Origin: Streptomyces sp. NRRL F-6676
Lineage (GTDB): Bacteria; Actinomycetota; Actinomycetes; Streptomycetales; Streptomycetaceae
Reading direction: 5' to 3'
Length of the DNA: 25,389 bases
NCBI RefSeq assembly: GCF_000725625.1
Contig: NZ_JOHS01000072.1
Span: 1 to 25,389 of the forward strand
Shown here one piece after another: positions 5,972 through 15,400 of the stretch (within the stretch, counting starts at the first letter, position 1; each line of letters begins with the position of its first letter). Made by a program: the position numbers and the translations under genes. A model generated the notes under the pieces. It was not told the DNA's origin. It was given only the letters and a program-made list of their open reading frames with translations, and did no database searches.

Positions 5972-7363
5972 GTGGAAGCCGTGACGGAATACGCGCCGGA
6001 TGCGCTGCTGGCCGTGGCCGTGCTGGTCGGTGTGTGGCTGCTGGTGACGGTGGTGCGCTACGTGCGGGCCGACCGGGGCACGCGGGTCAGCATGCGGCAG
6101 GCCGTGCGGGTGCGCTGGGGATGGGCACGGCTCGCGCGGATGGCCGGGCTGACGGTCACCGACAAGACCCCGAGCCTGCTGGCGCAGATCACCGCGCAGA
6201 AGGACGGCCCCGCCCCCGCACCTCGGGTGCTCACTCCCCGGATCAAGGTGACGCCGGACCGGTTCGGCGTGATCGTCCGGGCGCGCACGCTGCCGCAGGT
6301 TGGGCTGCAGGAGTACCAGAAGTCGGCGCGGTTCCTGGCCGACGCCTGGCTGTGCACGCGGGTCTCCGTGCTGCCGGACGGCCCCGGCCGGGTGGTGATC
6401 CGGGGCGTGCGCTCCGACCCGCTGACCACGCCGACCGCGCACCGGCCCACAGGCCTCCCGCCCGTGGACCTGACGCGCTGGGAGCTGGGCATCGACGAGT
6501 ATGCCGCCCGGATGTGGGTGTCCCTGGCCAATGTGCCTGGGGTGACGGTGGCCGGCGTCCCGGGTGCGGGCAAGACCTCGGGGGTCAACAAGTTCGTCCG
6601 TGACTTCGCGCCGTCTCCGTCCGTGCAGATCGTGACGGCGGACGGCAAGGTGTCGCGGGCCTCGGAGGGCGATTACGCCGACCTGGTCAAGCGGATGTTC
6701 GCGTTCTGCGGAGACGACCTCGATGAGGCGAACGCGCTGTTCAAGCGCCTGGTGGAGTTGCGCAAGCGGCGCTCGGCGACCATCCGGGACGTGCTGGGCG
6801 TGAAGAACATGTGGCACGTCGGCCCCTCGCCGCAGTGGCCGCTCACGGTCCTGATCATCGATGAGGCGCACACGTACTTCCGCGAGTACAAGGGCAGCGA
6901 CGCCGCCACCAAACGGCTGGCCGCGCTGACGGCGGAGAACGCCCGGCTGGTGGAGGACCTGGTCAAGAAGGGCCGCAGCGTCGGCATCCTGGTGATCCTG
7001 ATCAGCCAGAAGACCACCGGCGACGCCATCCCCACCTTCATCCGCGACGTGTGCCCCATCGGGCTGTCCTTCGCGCAGAAGACCGTGGAAGCCGCGGTGG
7101 CCGCACTCGGCGACGACATCCGTAACTGGCCCGATGCCAGCCCGGTGACCTTGCAGGACCCCGCCTACGTCGGCGTCGCGGTGATGGCGATGCAGGGCCG
7201 CCCCGGCTACACCCGAATCCGCACCCCCTACGTCTCCGACGCCGACGCGGCCCGCGTGGCCGAAGCCACCTCGCACCTGGCCGCCGACCCGGACCTGTGC
7301 CTGGACGCCCTCCTCGCCTCGACCGGCCGGACCACGGCACCCCTGCCGTCGCTCGCCAAGTAG
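5972..7363 (+). CDS. FtsK/SpoIIIE-type DNA translocase (Tra)
   Basis: The 463-residue protein has one N-terminal membrane segment (about 11-30, LLAVAVLVGVWLLVTVVRYV), a Walker A loop GVPGAGKTSG near residue 195 and a Walker B strand LTVLIIDEAH near 293. A glutamine-containing stretch ILISQKTTGDAIP follows, typical of FtsK-like motors. In AICEs this single protein forms a membrane pore and moves double-stranded plasmid DNA between mycelia. The start is GTG at 5972 with GAAGGAGG 7 nt upstream. It sits downstream of the Pra-like gene and upstream of the DUF2637 protein, the normal order. TraSA of pSAM2 is the nearest named relative in role; identity was not tested. Confidence 0.92.
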   Translation: MEAVTEYAPDALLAVAVLVGVWLLVTVVRYVRADRGTRVSMRQAVRVRWGWARLARMAGLTVTDKTPSLLAQITAQKDGPAPAPRVLTPRIKVTPDRFGVIVRARTLPQVGLQEYQKSARFLADAWLCTRVSVLPDGPGRVVIRGVRSDPLTTPTAHRPTGLPPVDLTRWELGIDEYAARMWVSLANVPGVTVAGVPGAGKTSGVNKFVRDFAPSPSVQIVTADGKVSRASEGDYADLVKRMFAFCGDDLDEANALFKRLVELRKRRSATIRDVLGVKNMWHVGPSPQWPLTVLIIDEAHTYFREYKGSDAATKRLAALTAENARLVEDLVKKGRSVGILVILISQKTTGDAIPTFIRDVCPIGLSFAQKTVEAAVAALGDDIRNWPDASPVTLQDPAYVGVAVMAMQGRPGYTRIRTPYVSDADAARVAEATSHLAADPDLCLDALLASTGRTTAPLPSLAK

Positions 7364-7398
7364 CCCCGAAGGCCCACACCGGAAAGGAGGTTGAGGAC

Positions 7399-8151
7399 AT
7401 GGCGGAGGAACGGTTCACCCGGCGCACCGTGACCGTGGTCATGGCGGTCATCGCGGCCCTGGCCTTCGTCTTCTCCTTCGGTAACGTCTGGGCGCTCGCC
7501 CTGCGGCTCGGCGTCCCCCACCCGATCGCGCCACTGATCGCCCCCATGGTCGACCTGTCCGTCGTCGGGCTCCTGGTCGCGCTGCGGTTCCTGGCCCTGC
7601 GCGGCGTCCCCAAGGCGGAGTTGAAGGCCGGCACCCGGCTGCTGCACCTGTGCGGCCTGCTCACCCTCGCGCTGAACACCGCCGAACCGCTGCTGGCCGG
7701 ACGCTACGGACGGGCCTGCCTGGACACCGTCGCTCCGCTCCTGCTCCTCGGCTGGGGCCACGTCGGCCCCGCCTTCCTCGCCCAGTTCCACACCCTCACC
7801 CGCCCCACCCCGCACCTGGAGGCCACCGCCGCCACCCTTGCCACCGATCCGGTGCCCGACGTCGCACCATCACCCGAATCGGCACTCCCGACGCCCGCCC
7901 CGGACATCGTCGCCACCCTGATCGAAGAGCTGGAGCCCGCTCCGGCTCCGGCCGCCGCTCCGCCGGTCGCCGTCACCATGACGGGCCGACGCGCTTCCGG
8001 CCCTGCCCTTCCGGCCGCCCTGCTGGACGCGGCCCGGCGCATCGCGGACACCCACCGCGCCGAGCACGGAACACCGATCACCGCCGCCCACCTGGGCACG
8101 CGCATGGGCATCGCCCTGCCGGTGGCCACCGCCGCACTCGCTCAGCTCTGA
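7399..8151 (+). CDS. DUF2637 membrane protein (Spd-like spread protein)
   Basis: The 250-residue protein starts RFTRRTVTVVMAVIAALAFVFSF and has about four hydrophobic segments in its first 130 residues, including the conserved GNVWALALRLG and PLIAPMVDLSVVGLLVALRF stretches of DUF2637. The second half is Ala/Pro-rich and disordered (about 140-210) with a small Arg/Ala-rich helical end. Such proteins lie after the Tra gene in AICEs and are thought to help spread DNA through the mycelium. The ATG at 7399 follows AAAGGAGG at 7383-7390, so the longer upstream frame is not used. Confidence 0.85.
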   Translation: MAEERFTRRTVTVVMAVIAALAFVFSFGNVWALALRLGVPHPIAPLIAPMVDLSVVGLLVALRFLALRGVPKAELKAGTRLLHLCGLLTLALNTAEPLLAGRYGRACLDTVAPLLLLGWGHVGPAFLAQFHTLTRPTPHLEATAATLATDPVPDVAPSPESALPTPAPDIVATLIEELEPAPAPAAAPPVAVTMTGRRASGPALPAALLDAARRIADTHRAEHGTPITAAHLGTRMGIALPVATAALAQL

Positions 8152-8218
8152 ACCCCGGGCCACAGCGGCCGAATTCCCCTCGCTGAACCCACGCCCGCCC
8201 CTGGGTCTGGTTCGTCAT

Positions 8219-8270
8219 GCCCCGAGCAGCACCAACATGCCTCCCTGACTTGCTGGTTGCTGCTCGGGGC
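8219..8270. promoter_or_regulatory. Hairpin between the DUF2637 gene and rep
   Basis: GCCCCGAGCAGCA (8219-8231) and TGCTGCTCGGGGC (8258-8270) are a perfect 13-bp inverted repeat with a 26-nt loop, 31 bp before the rep start. It could terminate or attenuate readthrough from the tra operon, or be part of the double-strand origin used by the initiator. There is no U tail. Confidence 0.6.
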
Positions 8271-8301
8271 CACCCACCCGAACAGAAGGGACACGCCCCG
8301 A

Positions 8302-9746
<1,445 letters not shown>

Positions 9747-9747
<1 letters not shown>

Positions 9748-9974
9748 TGGCCTCGCCCCCGCTCGCCGTCCTCCACGCGGAGGTGACCCCGGCGCTGGAT
9801 CTGCTGACGGTGCCCCAGGTCATGGCCCGCCTCCAGCTCGGTCGCTCCGCTGTCTACGACCTGCTCCGCTCCGGCCAGCTCGCCTCGATCACCCTCGGCC
9901 GCGCCCGCCGCATCCCCACCCACGCCCTCACCGACTTCATCCGTGCCCGCCTCGAACAGGAAGCCGCCGCCTGA
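9747..9974 (+). CDS. xis: Excisionase (MerR/helix-turn-helix type Xis)
   Basis: The 75-residue protein has the typical excisionase core LLTVPQVMARLQLGRSAVYDLL followed by SGQLASITLGRARRIP, a winged helix-turn-helix of the excisionase/HTH_17 type. Xis binds near the att site and steers integrase towards excision. It overlaps the rep stop by one base (TGATG) and the int start by one base (TGATGA), so it is translated together with both. The protein is complete, so if the integrase were active the element should be able to excise. Confidence 0.92.
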
Positions 9975-11257
9975 TGACCACGCCGCGCCCCGCCTCATCC
10001 CGCCGCACCCGCTCCCGCGCCAACGGCGACGGAACCGTCTACCAGCGCAAGGACCGCCGCTGGGAGGCCGCCGGATACGTACTCGCCCCCGGCAACACCC
10101 GCAAGCGCGTCCGCGTCTACGGCACCACCCGCAAGGAAGCCCTCGCCAAGCTCACCGAGAAGATCGCCGCCAGCAACCTCGGCCTGCCCGTCGCAGCAGC
10201 CGACAGCACCGTCAGCGCGTACCTGACCTACTGGCTCAACGGCGTTGCCGTCCACCAGGTACGGGAGAACACCTACACCCGCTACGCCGCCTGCGTCCGC
10301 CTCCACCTCACCCCCGGCCTCGGGGCCAAGAAACTCGCCCGGCTCACCACCCGTGACGTCCGCACCTTCCTCGACGGACTCCGCGCCACCTGCCAGTGCT
10401 GCGCCCAAGGAAGGGACACGGCCCGCCGGCAGTGCTGCGCCATCGGCCATTGCTGCGGCAAGCGGCTCTCCCCCCTGACCGTGGCCTATGTCCACTCCGT
10501 CCTCAAGTCCGCGCTGGAGCACGCCGTCCGCGAAGACGACCTGCCCCGCAACGTCGCCCGCAACATCAAGACCCCCACACCCCGCCCTCGGCGCTTCAAG
10601 CCCTTCACCGCGAGCGAGGCCCGGCAGTTCCTCCACGCAGCCAGCAGCGACCGGCTGAACGCCCTGTACGAACTCGCCCTGCGCACCGGGCTCCGCAAGG
10701 GCGAACTCCTCGGGCTGCACTGGGAAGACCTCGACCTCAACACTGGCACCGCCAGCATCCACCGCTCCCTCCAGCGCACCCCCACCGGCGGCCTGACCAT
10801 CCTGCACACCAAGACCCGCGCCTCCGAACGCCGCATCGCCCTCCCCACCGAATGCATCAACTCCCTCAAGATCCACCAGGAGCGACGGCAGAAAGAACGT
10901 CGGGCAGCCGGAACGGGCTGGACGGACAACGGGCTCGTCTTCACCACCCCCACCGGTAGACCTCTCGAGCCCACCACCCTCACCCGCCGCTTCCGCCATC
11001 TCCTCCACCGTGCTGGACTCCGGATGATCCGCTTCCACGACCTCCGGCACTCCACCGCCACCCTGCTCCTGGAATAGGGCATCGACCTCGTGGTCATCAA
11101 GGAACTTCTCGGCCACGCCCACATCGGTGTCACCGCCGGCGTCTATGCCCACGTTCGCCTCCGCCTCCAGCGCCAGGCCATCGACACCCTCGGCGACGCA
11201 CTCAGCCCCACCGGCGACGACCCCGACGACCCACCCACCACAGCCGTCGTCCACTGA
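9974..11257 (+). pseudogene. int: Tyrosine integrase interrupted by an amber codon
   Basis: The frame from ATG 9974 reads through an N-terminal arm-binding part (GDGTVYQRKDRRWEAAGYV), a SAM-like core-binding domain with a Cys-rich insert (about 139-161), and the catalytic domain with ALRTGLRKGELLGL, the Lys in HTKTRASERR and HDLRH (about 355-359). TAG at 11075-11077 (codon 368) then stops it. The downstream frame is intact to TGA 11255-11257 and encodes the missing GHAHIGVTAGVYAHV with His 381 and the nucleophile Tyr 391. A 367-residue product would be inactive. The remnant at 368-795 has CAG at the same codon, so the change is CAG to TAG. A sequencing error or suppression cannot be excluded. 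Confidence 0.9.
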
Positions 11258-11258
11258 C

Positions 11259-11280
11259 GTTGCCGTCACCGTTGCCGTCA
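11259..11280 (+). repeat. Paired GTTGCCGTCA motifs after int
   Basis: Two exact GTTGCCGTCA copies at 11259-11268 and 11271-11280 have a 12-bp pitch and start one base after the int stop. The same arrangement follows the older integrase remnant. They may be arm-type integrase sites, although the core at 12503 is 1.2 kb away because the cargo lies between. Confidence 0.5.
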
Positions 11281-11327
11281 AATGCCTCTGGGGCCCGCAG
11301 AATATCGGCGGGCCCCAGAGGCATTTT
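11280..11327. terminator. Strong terminator between int and the immunity genes
   Basis: A perfect 19-bp stem (11280-11298 with 11308-11326) has a 9-nt loop and ends in TTTT on the + strand. It separates the convergent int operon and the - strand rhs/immunity transcription unit, and can serve both. Confidence 0.92.
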
Positions 11328-11388
11328 CATCAGAACAGAGAATTGCGTCACCCCGAGTCTGGGCTCTCGGGCAGGATTCCGGGAATCA

Positions 11389-11670
11389 TTACGAATTAGA
11401 TCGCGATCGAATCCACGCTTGCTCGAATTCCTTCGGATCGATCAACTCGGCATCAAACTCCGACTGGCAGGAGATTTCCTCAAGTGCAGGAAATTTAATT
11501 TCCGAAAGTCCGACCGTAGCGGTCTCGTAGCTTCCGTCCGCCCATTCGGATCGACCATCCCGATAGAACTGCACCTTCCGAGTCTCGTAACCGTCGTCAC
11601 TAAGCTCGCTGAGGTACAGCATTGGGTCGTCGGCAGAGCCGTGGCTCCATGCGACCTTGATATGCCTCAC
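11389..11670 (-). CDS. DUF6881-like protein, putative immunity
   Basis: The 93-residue protein begins MRHIKVAWSHGSADDPMLYL and continues SELSDDGYETRKVQFYRDGR, YETATVGLSEIKFPALEEI and a DPKEFEQAW end. This order matches the DUF6881 family, short proteins commonly encoded beside actinobacterial polymorphic toxins and regarded as immunity or accessory proteins. It starts at GTG 11670, overlapping the stop of the gene before it (GTGA), so the two are coupled. The sequence is visibly richer in A/T than the AICE backbone, as is usual for immunity cargo. Whether this or its neighbour neutralises the current toxin tip cannot be told. Confidence 0.8.
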   Translation of the reverse strand: MRHIKVAWSHGSADDPMLYLSELSDDGYETRKVQFYRDGRSEWADGSYETATVGLSEIKFPALEEISCQSEFDAELIDPKEFEQAWIRSRSNS

Positions 11671-12038
11671 GAATTTGAGTCTCCGCGAGGGGAATCAACT
11701 CCCAGACAGGCGACAACTCCATCAAGCTCGGGATCCATAAAGAGCTGGAAATAATATCCACCCCGTCCGCGATCATCGATGAATCCGATGGAAAGATCGG
11801 CGCCGTCGTACGCACGGAGAGCATCAAGAGCGTCACCGAATCCGATCGTAGACTGTCCGGATCGCCGAGTACCTCGCTCCCTCCTCTCGTACACAGCGAG
11901 TAGGCGCTGAACTGGCACAGCTTCAGGCCAGACCTCATACTCGGCGCCAGCACTTAGAGCCGATCGGGAAAGAAGACGCGCTTCACCCTCTCCCGCGAGG
12001 AGTTGAATTAGACGACTTCTTTCCACGACACCCTCCAC
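11667..12038 (-). CDS. Putative immunity protein of unrecognised family
   Basis: The 123-residue protein has a helical N-terminal half (SRLIQLLAGEGEARLLSRSAL, a VWPEAVPVQRLLAVY segment) and a C-terminal part with GFGDALDALRAYDGADLSIGF, then GGYYFQLFMDPELDGVVACLGV, which looks like paired beta strands. I do not recognise the family. It starts 64 bp after the rhs stop on the same strand and is therefore the first candidate for cognate immunity to the present toxin tip. The start is uncertain: GTG 12038 or GTG 12026, the latter with GGAGG just upstream. It overlaps the DUF6881-like gene by 4 bp. Confidence 0.65.
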   Translation of the reverse strand: MEGVVERSRLIQLLAGEGEARLLSRSALSAGAEYEVWPEAVPVQRLLAVYERRERGTRRSGQSTIGFGDALDALRAYDGADLSIGFIDDRGRGGYYFQLFMDPELDGVVACLGVDSPRGDSNS

Positions 12039-12102
12039 TTAACCCTCGAACTTTCCCGGCTTCGAACTGCCAGCTTCTAGCATGCCAACAGTGGACCACT
12101 CA

Positions 12103-12474
12103 TCAGCCGCCGGGTATGTGCCACGGCCCTCTATTGATACTGATCTCCGCACCGTCAATCACCCCGCGCAATGCGTGTTCGGACTCCTCGTACACCTCAT
12201 GTGCGGTTCCATGAATCTGTACATCCCTTCCAGCTGGGACACTCGAATGCGGTATTCGCATCACAATCCCTCCGGGGCCCAGCTCATCGGCAGCGTCAAG
12301 AGCTACGTCTTCATAGTCGTGAGTCCACGACGTGAATTCGCTATCCGTATTGCCGCCTGCGTGACGCCCCGGATCGCTATGTCCGCCGTGCGGGACGGCG
12401 CGTCCCTCCAGTGCGTCGTCATACTTCGGATGCCCGTTGGGAACTCCGCGATAAAGGTAGTCATCCCCTCCACC
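12103..12474 (-). other. Element-encoded toxin tip of RHS, ADP-ribosyltransferase-like
   Basis: After the Hint VHNC the last 123 residues of the RHS protein form the toxin. They include LYRGVPNGHPKYDDAL, GNTDSEFTSWTHD, a GGIVMRIP strand and EESEHALRGVIDGAEI. An early Arg in YRG, a central S/T-containing FTSWT and a later ExE-like pair are the arrangement of the Arg-Ser-Glu class of ADP-ribosyltransferases, so I propose a mono-ADP-ribosyltransferase toxin. No cofactor test is possible here and another fold cannot be ruled out. The tip lies inside the AICE boundary, so it came with the element. Confidence 0.5.
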
Positions 12475-15400
12475 ACAGTTATGAACCAGGACCGGCGTCT
12501 GTCCCGCCAGCACATAGTACGTGTGCTCCCCCGCGACGGTCAGGTTGTGAACCGTCGCCCGTTGGACCGTCCACCGTTTGACCGCCGTGATCTGGACGTG
12601 AGTGCCTGCGCTGGTGCGGAGCCATTCGCCGGCCTTCAGGCCGGTCGCCTTGATCCACTCGCCTAGTTCGGGGACCCAGAAGGGGTGGCCGTCGGTGGCG
12701 GTGACAGAGGCTGTCTTCCTGCCTCGCTTCCCGTCGATGTCGACGGTGACCTTGACGAGGTGCTTGAGGCCAACGCCCTTGATCTCGGCAGTGACCGTTT
12801 CCTTCTTTGTCTTTCCGGTTTCTGGGTCCGTCGCCAGGACCTCATCACCGATGTCGATGTCTTCTATGCGTTTCGTGCTGCCGTCGGCCATCAGGACCAG
12901 AGTTCCGCCGACGAAGCTGTTACATAGCGCCTTTGCGGCCTTATTTGTTTTCTTCCAGTCCTTGAACGCGCCCCACAACGTCTTCGCCAGATTGACGATC
13001 CGCTTGCCCAGGGCGTACGCCTTGTTGACTCGGTACCAGTACTTGGCGATGAGCTTGCCGAGTGGTCCGCCACTGACGACGGAGCTGACGACGTTCAGGA
13101 CGGTGGATCCGCAGGCGCCGAGCGCGCCCGTGGTGAAGCAGTCCAGCGCGTCGGTGATGCCGAGCTCGTCGGCGATGATTTTGCCCAGTTCCTTGGCTAT
13201 GCCGATGGCTCTCGCCTTGGCGGCGTCAGCCTTGGCCTGGGCGGCGCGTGCCCTGACCGCGGCAGCGGTGTCCTGGCCGAGCGCCTTCTCCAAGGTGAAG
13301 CCGGCCGCCCTCGCATTCGCGGAGAGACGGATCGGCCCTGGCTCGTGGCCCGGAGTCGTGTTCTCGCACAACGGGCATGGCCGCGTGGGGCAGTCGACCT
13401 CGGCGCAGGTTCCGGAGGGGTCGGAGTAGGTGACGGGGTTGTTGTAGCTGTAGGCGTAGCCGTTGATCTGTTGCGGGTTGTCGAAGTTGACGACCGGGTC
13501 GGCGGATATGAAGCGGCCCCTGTCCGAGTCGTACTCCCGGGCCCCCAGGTTGACCAGGCCCGATGTGGTGTCGTTCGTACCGCCTACGAAGCCCTTGTCG
13601 TCGACCCACTTGTTGGGATCGGCCGAGTCGGCGTCGCGGGCCGCGCCGAACGGGTCGAGGCGGCGGCGCTGTGTCTCGCCGGTCGTGGCGTTGACCGCGA
13701 GTTCGGCGGTGCCGTGGTGGTCACCGGCGAGGAAGGTCACGCCGCTGGAGTCACGAACCGCCACGGTCTGGTCGCCCAGCGAGTAGTAGCGCTTGGCCGT
13801 GACCGCCTTCGTGGAGTTGTCGAGGTGCAGCTCCATTCCCGGCAGGTAGAACGTCGTCTCCGCCTTCGTCTTGCGGAGCAGACGGGCGCCGGACGCGTCA
13901 TAGGTGTACGACGACGTGCTGCCGTCGGCGTTGGTGACCTTGGTCAGCTCGTTCTGCTTGTCCCAGGTCAGGGTCTGGGTGTCGCCGCCCAGAACTCGGG
14001 TGTCGGTATTGCCCGCGTCGTCGTAGCGGTAGCTGTTCTGGGACTTGATCGCCGGGGTGGTGTCGGTCGCGGATCTGTCGGTGACGACCGTGGTGAGCTG
14101 GTGCGGGCCCTCCCCCTTCTCGCTGTAGGTGTAGCTCTTGGCCTCGGTGGCCGCACCCGCGATGCCGTGATCGGTCTCGCTGGTGCGGTTTCCGAGGTTG
14201 TCGTAGCCGTAGGAGCGCCAGTAGGGGGAGACTCCGCCGACCGTCGACGATGAGGGAGCGGAGGTGCAGGCCGCGTCCGTGCTTCCCGTGCCGACAGCTC
14301 CATCAGGGGTCTTGGAGGACGTCCAGTCCTCCGTCATCCTCTGCAGCCCGTCGTAGCGGAAGCACTGTACGTCGCGAGCGCCGCCCGTCGGGTTGTCGAC
14401 GATGGAGGTGACGTTGCCGCCGGCGTCGTACGTGTAATCGGCGTCGTACGCCACCGAGGTTGCGCTGCCGACGTCGACGCGGGCGTTGGCCAGGCGCTTC
14501 GTGCCCTGTTCGTAGGAATAGGTGAGCCAGGTCTTCTTGTCGGACTTGCCTCCGGTGTTCAGCTCCAATTGCTCAAGCTGGCTGGTCGGCGAGTAGGTCA
14601 CGTCCGTGACATAACTCCCGCCACCGAGGGAGCTGTTGAGGGCGATCGGCCGCTGGAGGTCGTCGTACTGGTAGGAGATCGCCTCGGCCGACAGCCCGCC
14701 CGCCGCCGGATAGTTCTGGCCCTGGACCGTCCCGTCGTCGTTGTACTGCGCGTTGAACTCGTACGTGCCGCCCAGTTCCGGCTCGGCCGACTTGGAAAGC
14801 GTGTATTTGGTGGTGGTGGGCTGGTAGTCGTTGGCGGAGTCGAGGACCGGATGGGTCACCGACGAGTAGACCGCGCCGTCCTTGTACGTGTAGGTGCCGT
14901 ACAACTCACCCTTGGCGACCGAGTCGTACGTGGAGACCGACAGCTTGGTGCCGGTGTCCGCCGCGCCCTGCCAGGTCGACTTGACGCGGCCGAGGTCGTC
15001 ATAGACGGTGCTCGTGGTGTTGCCGCGGGAGTCGGTCACCGAGGTCTGCTGGTCCAGGTCGTCGTAACCGAAAGCGGACGTTCCGGTGTCCGGGTCGGTT
15101 GCCGACTTCTTGCGACCACGCTGGTCGTATGCGTAGGTCCAGATGTTGCCCGCGTCGTCGGTGACCTTGGTCAGCTTGCCGTCGACGGTGCGGGTGTACT
15201 TCGTGGAGATGTAATCGGCTCTCGTGCCCGTGGGCTGCGGAGCACTGTCCTTGTACTCCCGCAGTTCGACCGTGTTGCCGCGGACGTCCGTGATGGTGGT
15301 CGTCGGGGTCTGGCCGGTCGGCGGATCCATGTGCACTCGGTCGCCGTCATAGGCGTAGGTGGTGCGGTACTTCTCGATGCCGGCGACCTTGAAGACCTCG

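Noticed and set aside
5486..7276. Long - strand open frame (596 codons) opposite the Pra-like and Tra genes
   Set aside because: It is the antisense frame of two clearly recognisable genes; the His/Arg/Gly-rich translation is typical of high-GC shadow frames.
9995..11281. - strand open frame of 428 codons opposite int
   Set aside because: Gly/Ala/Glu-rich translation without motifs; int on the + strand has full family motifs and coupled starts.
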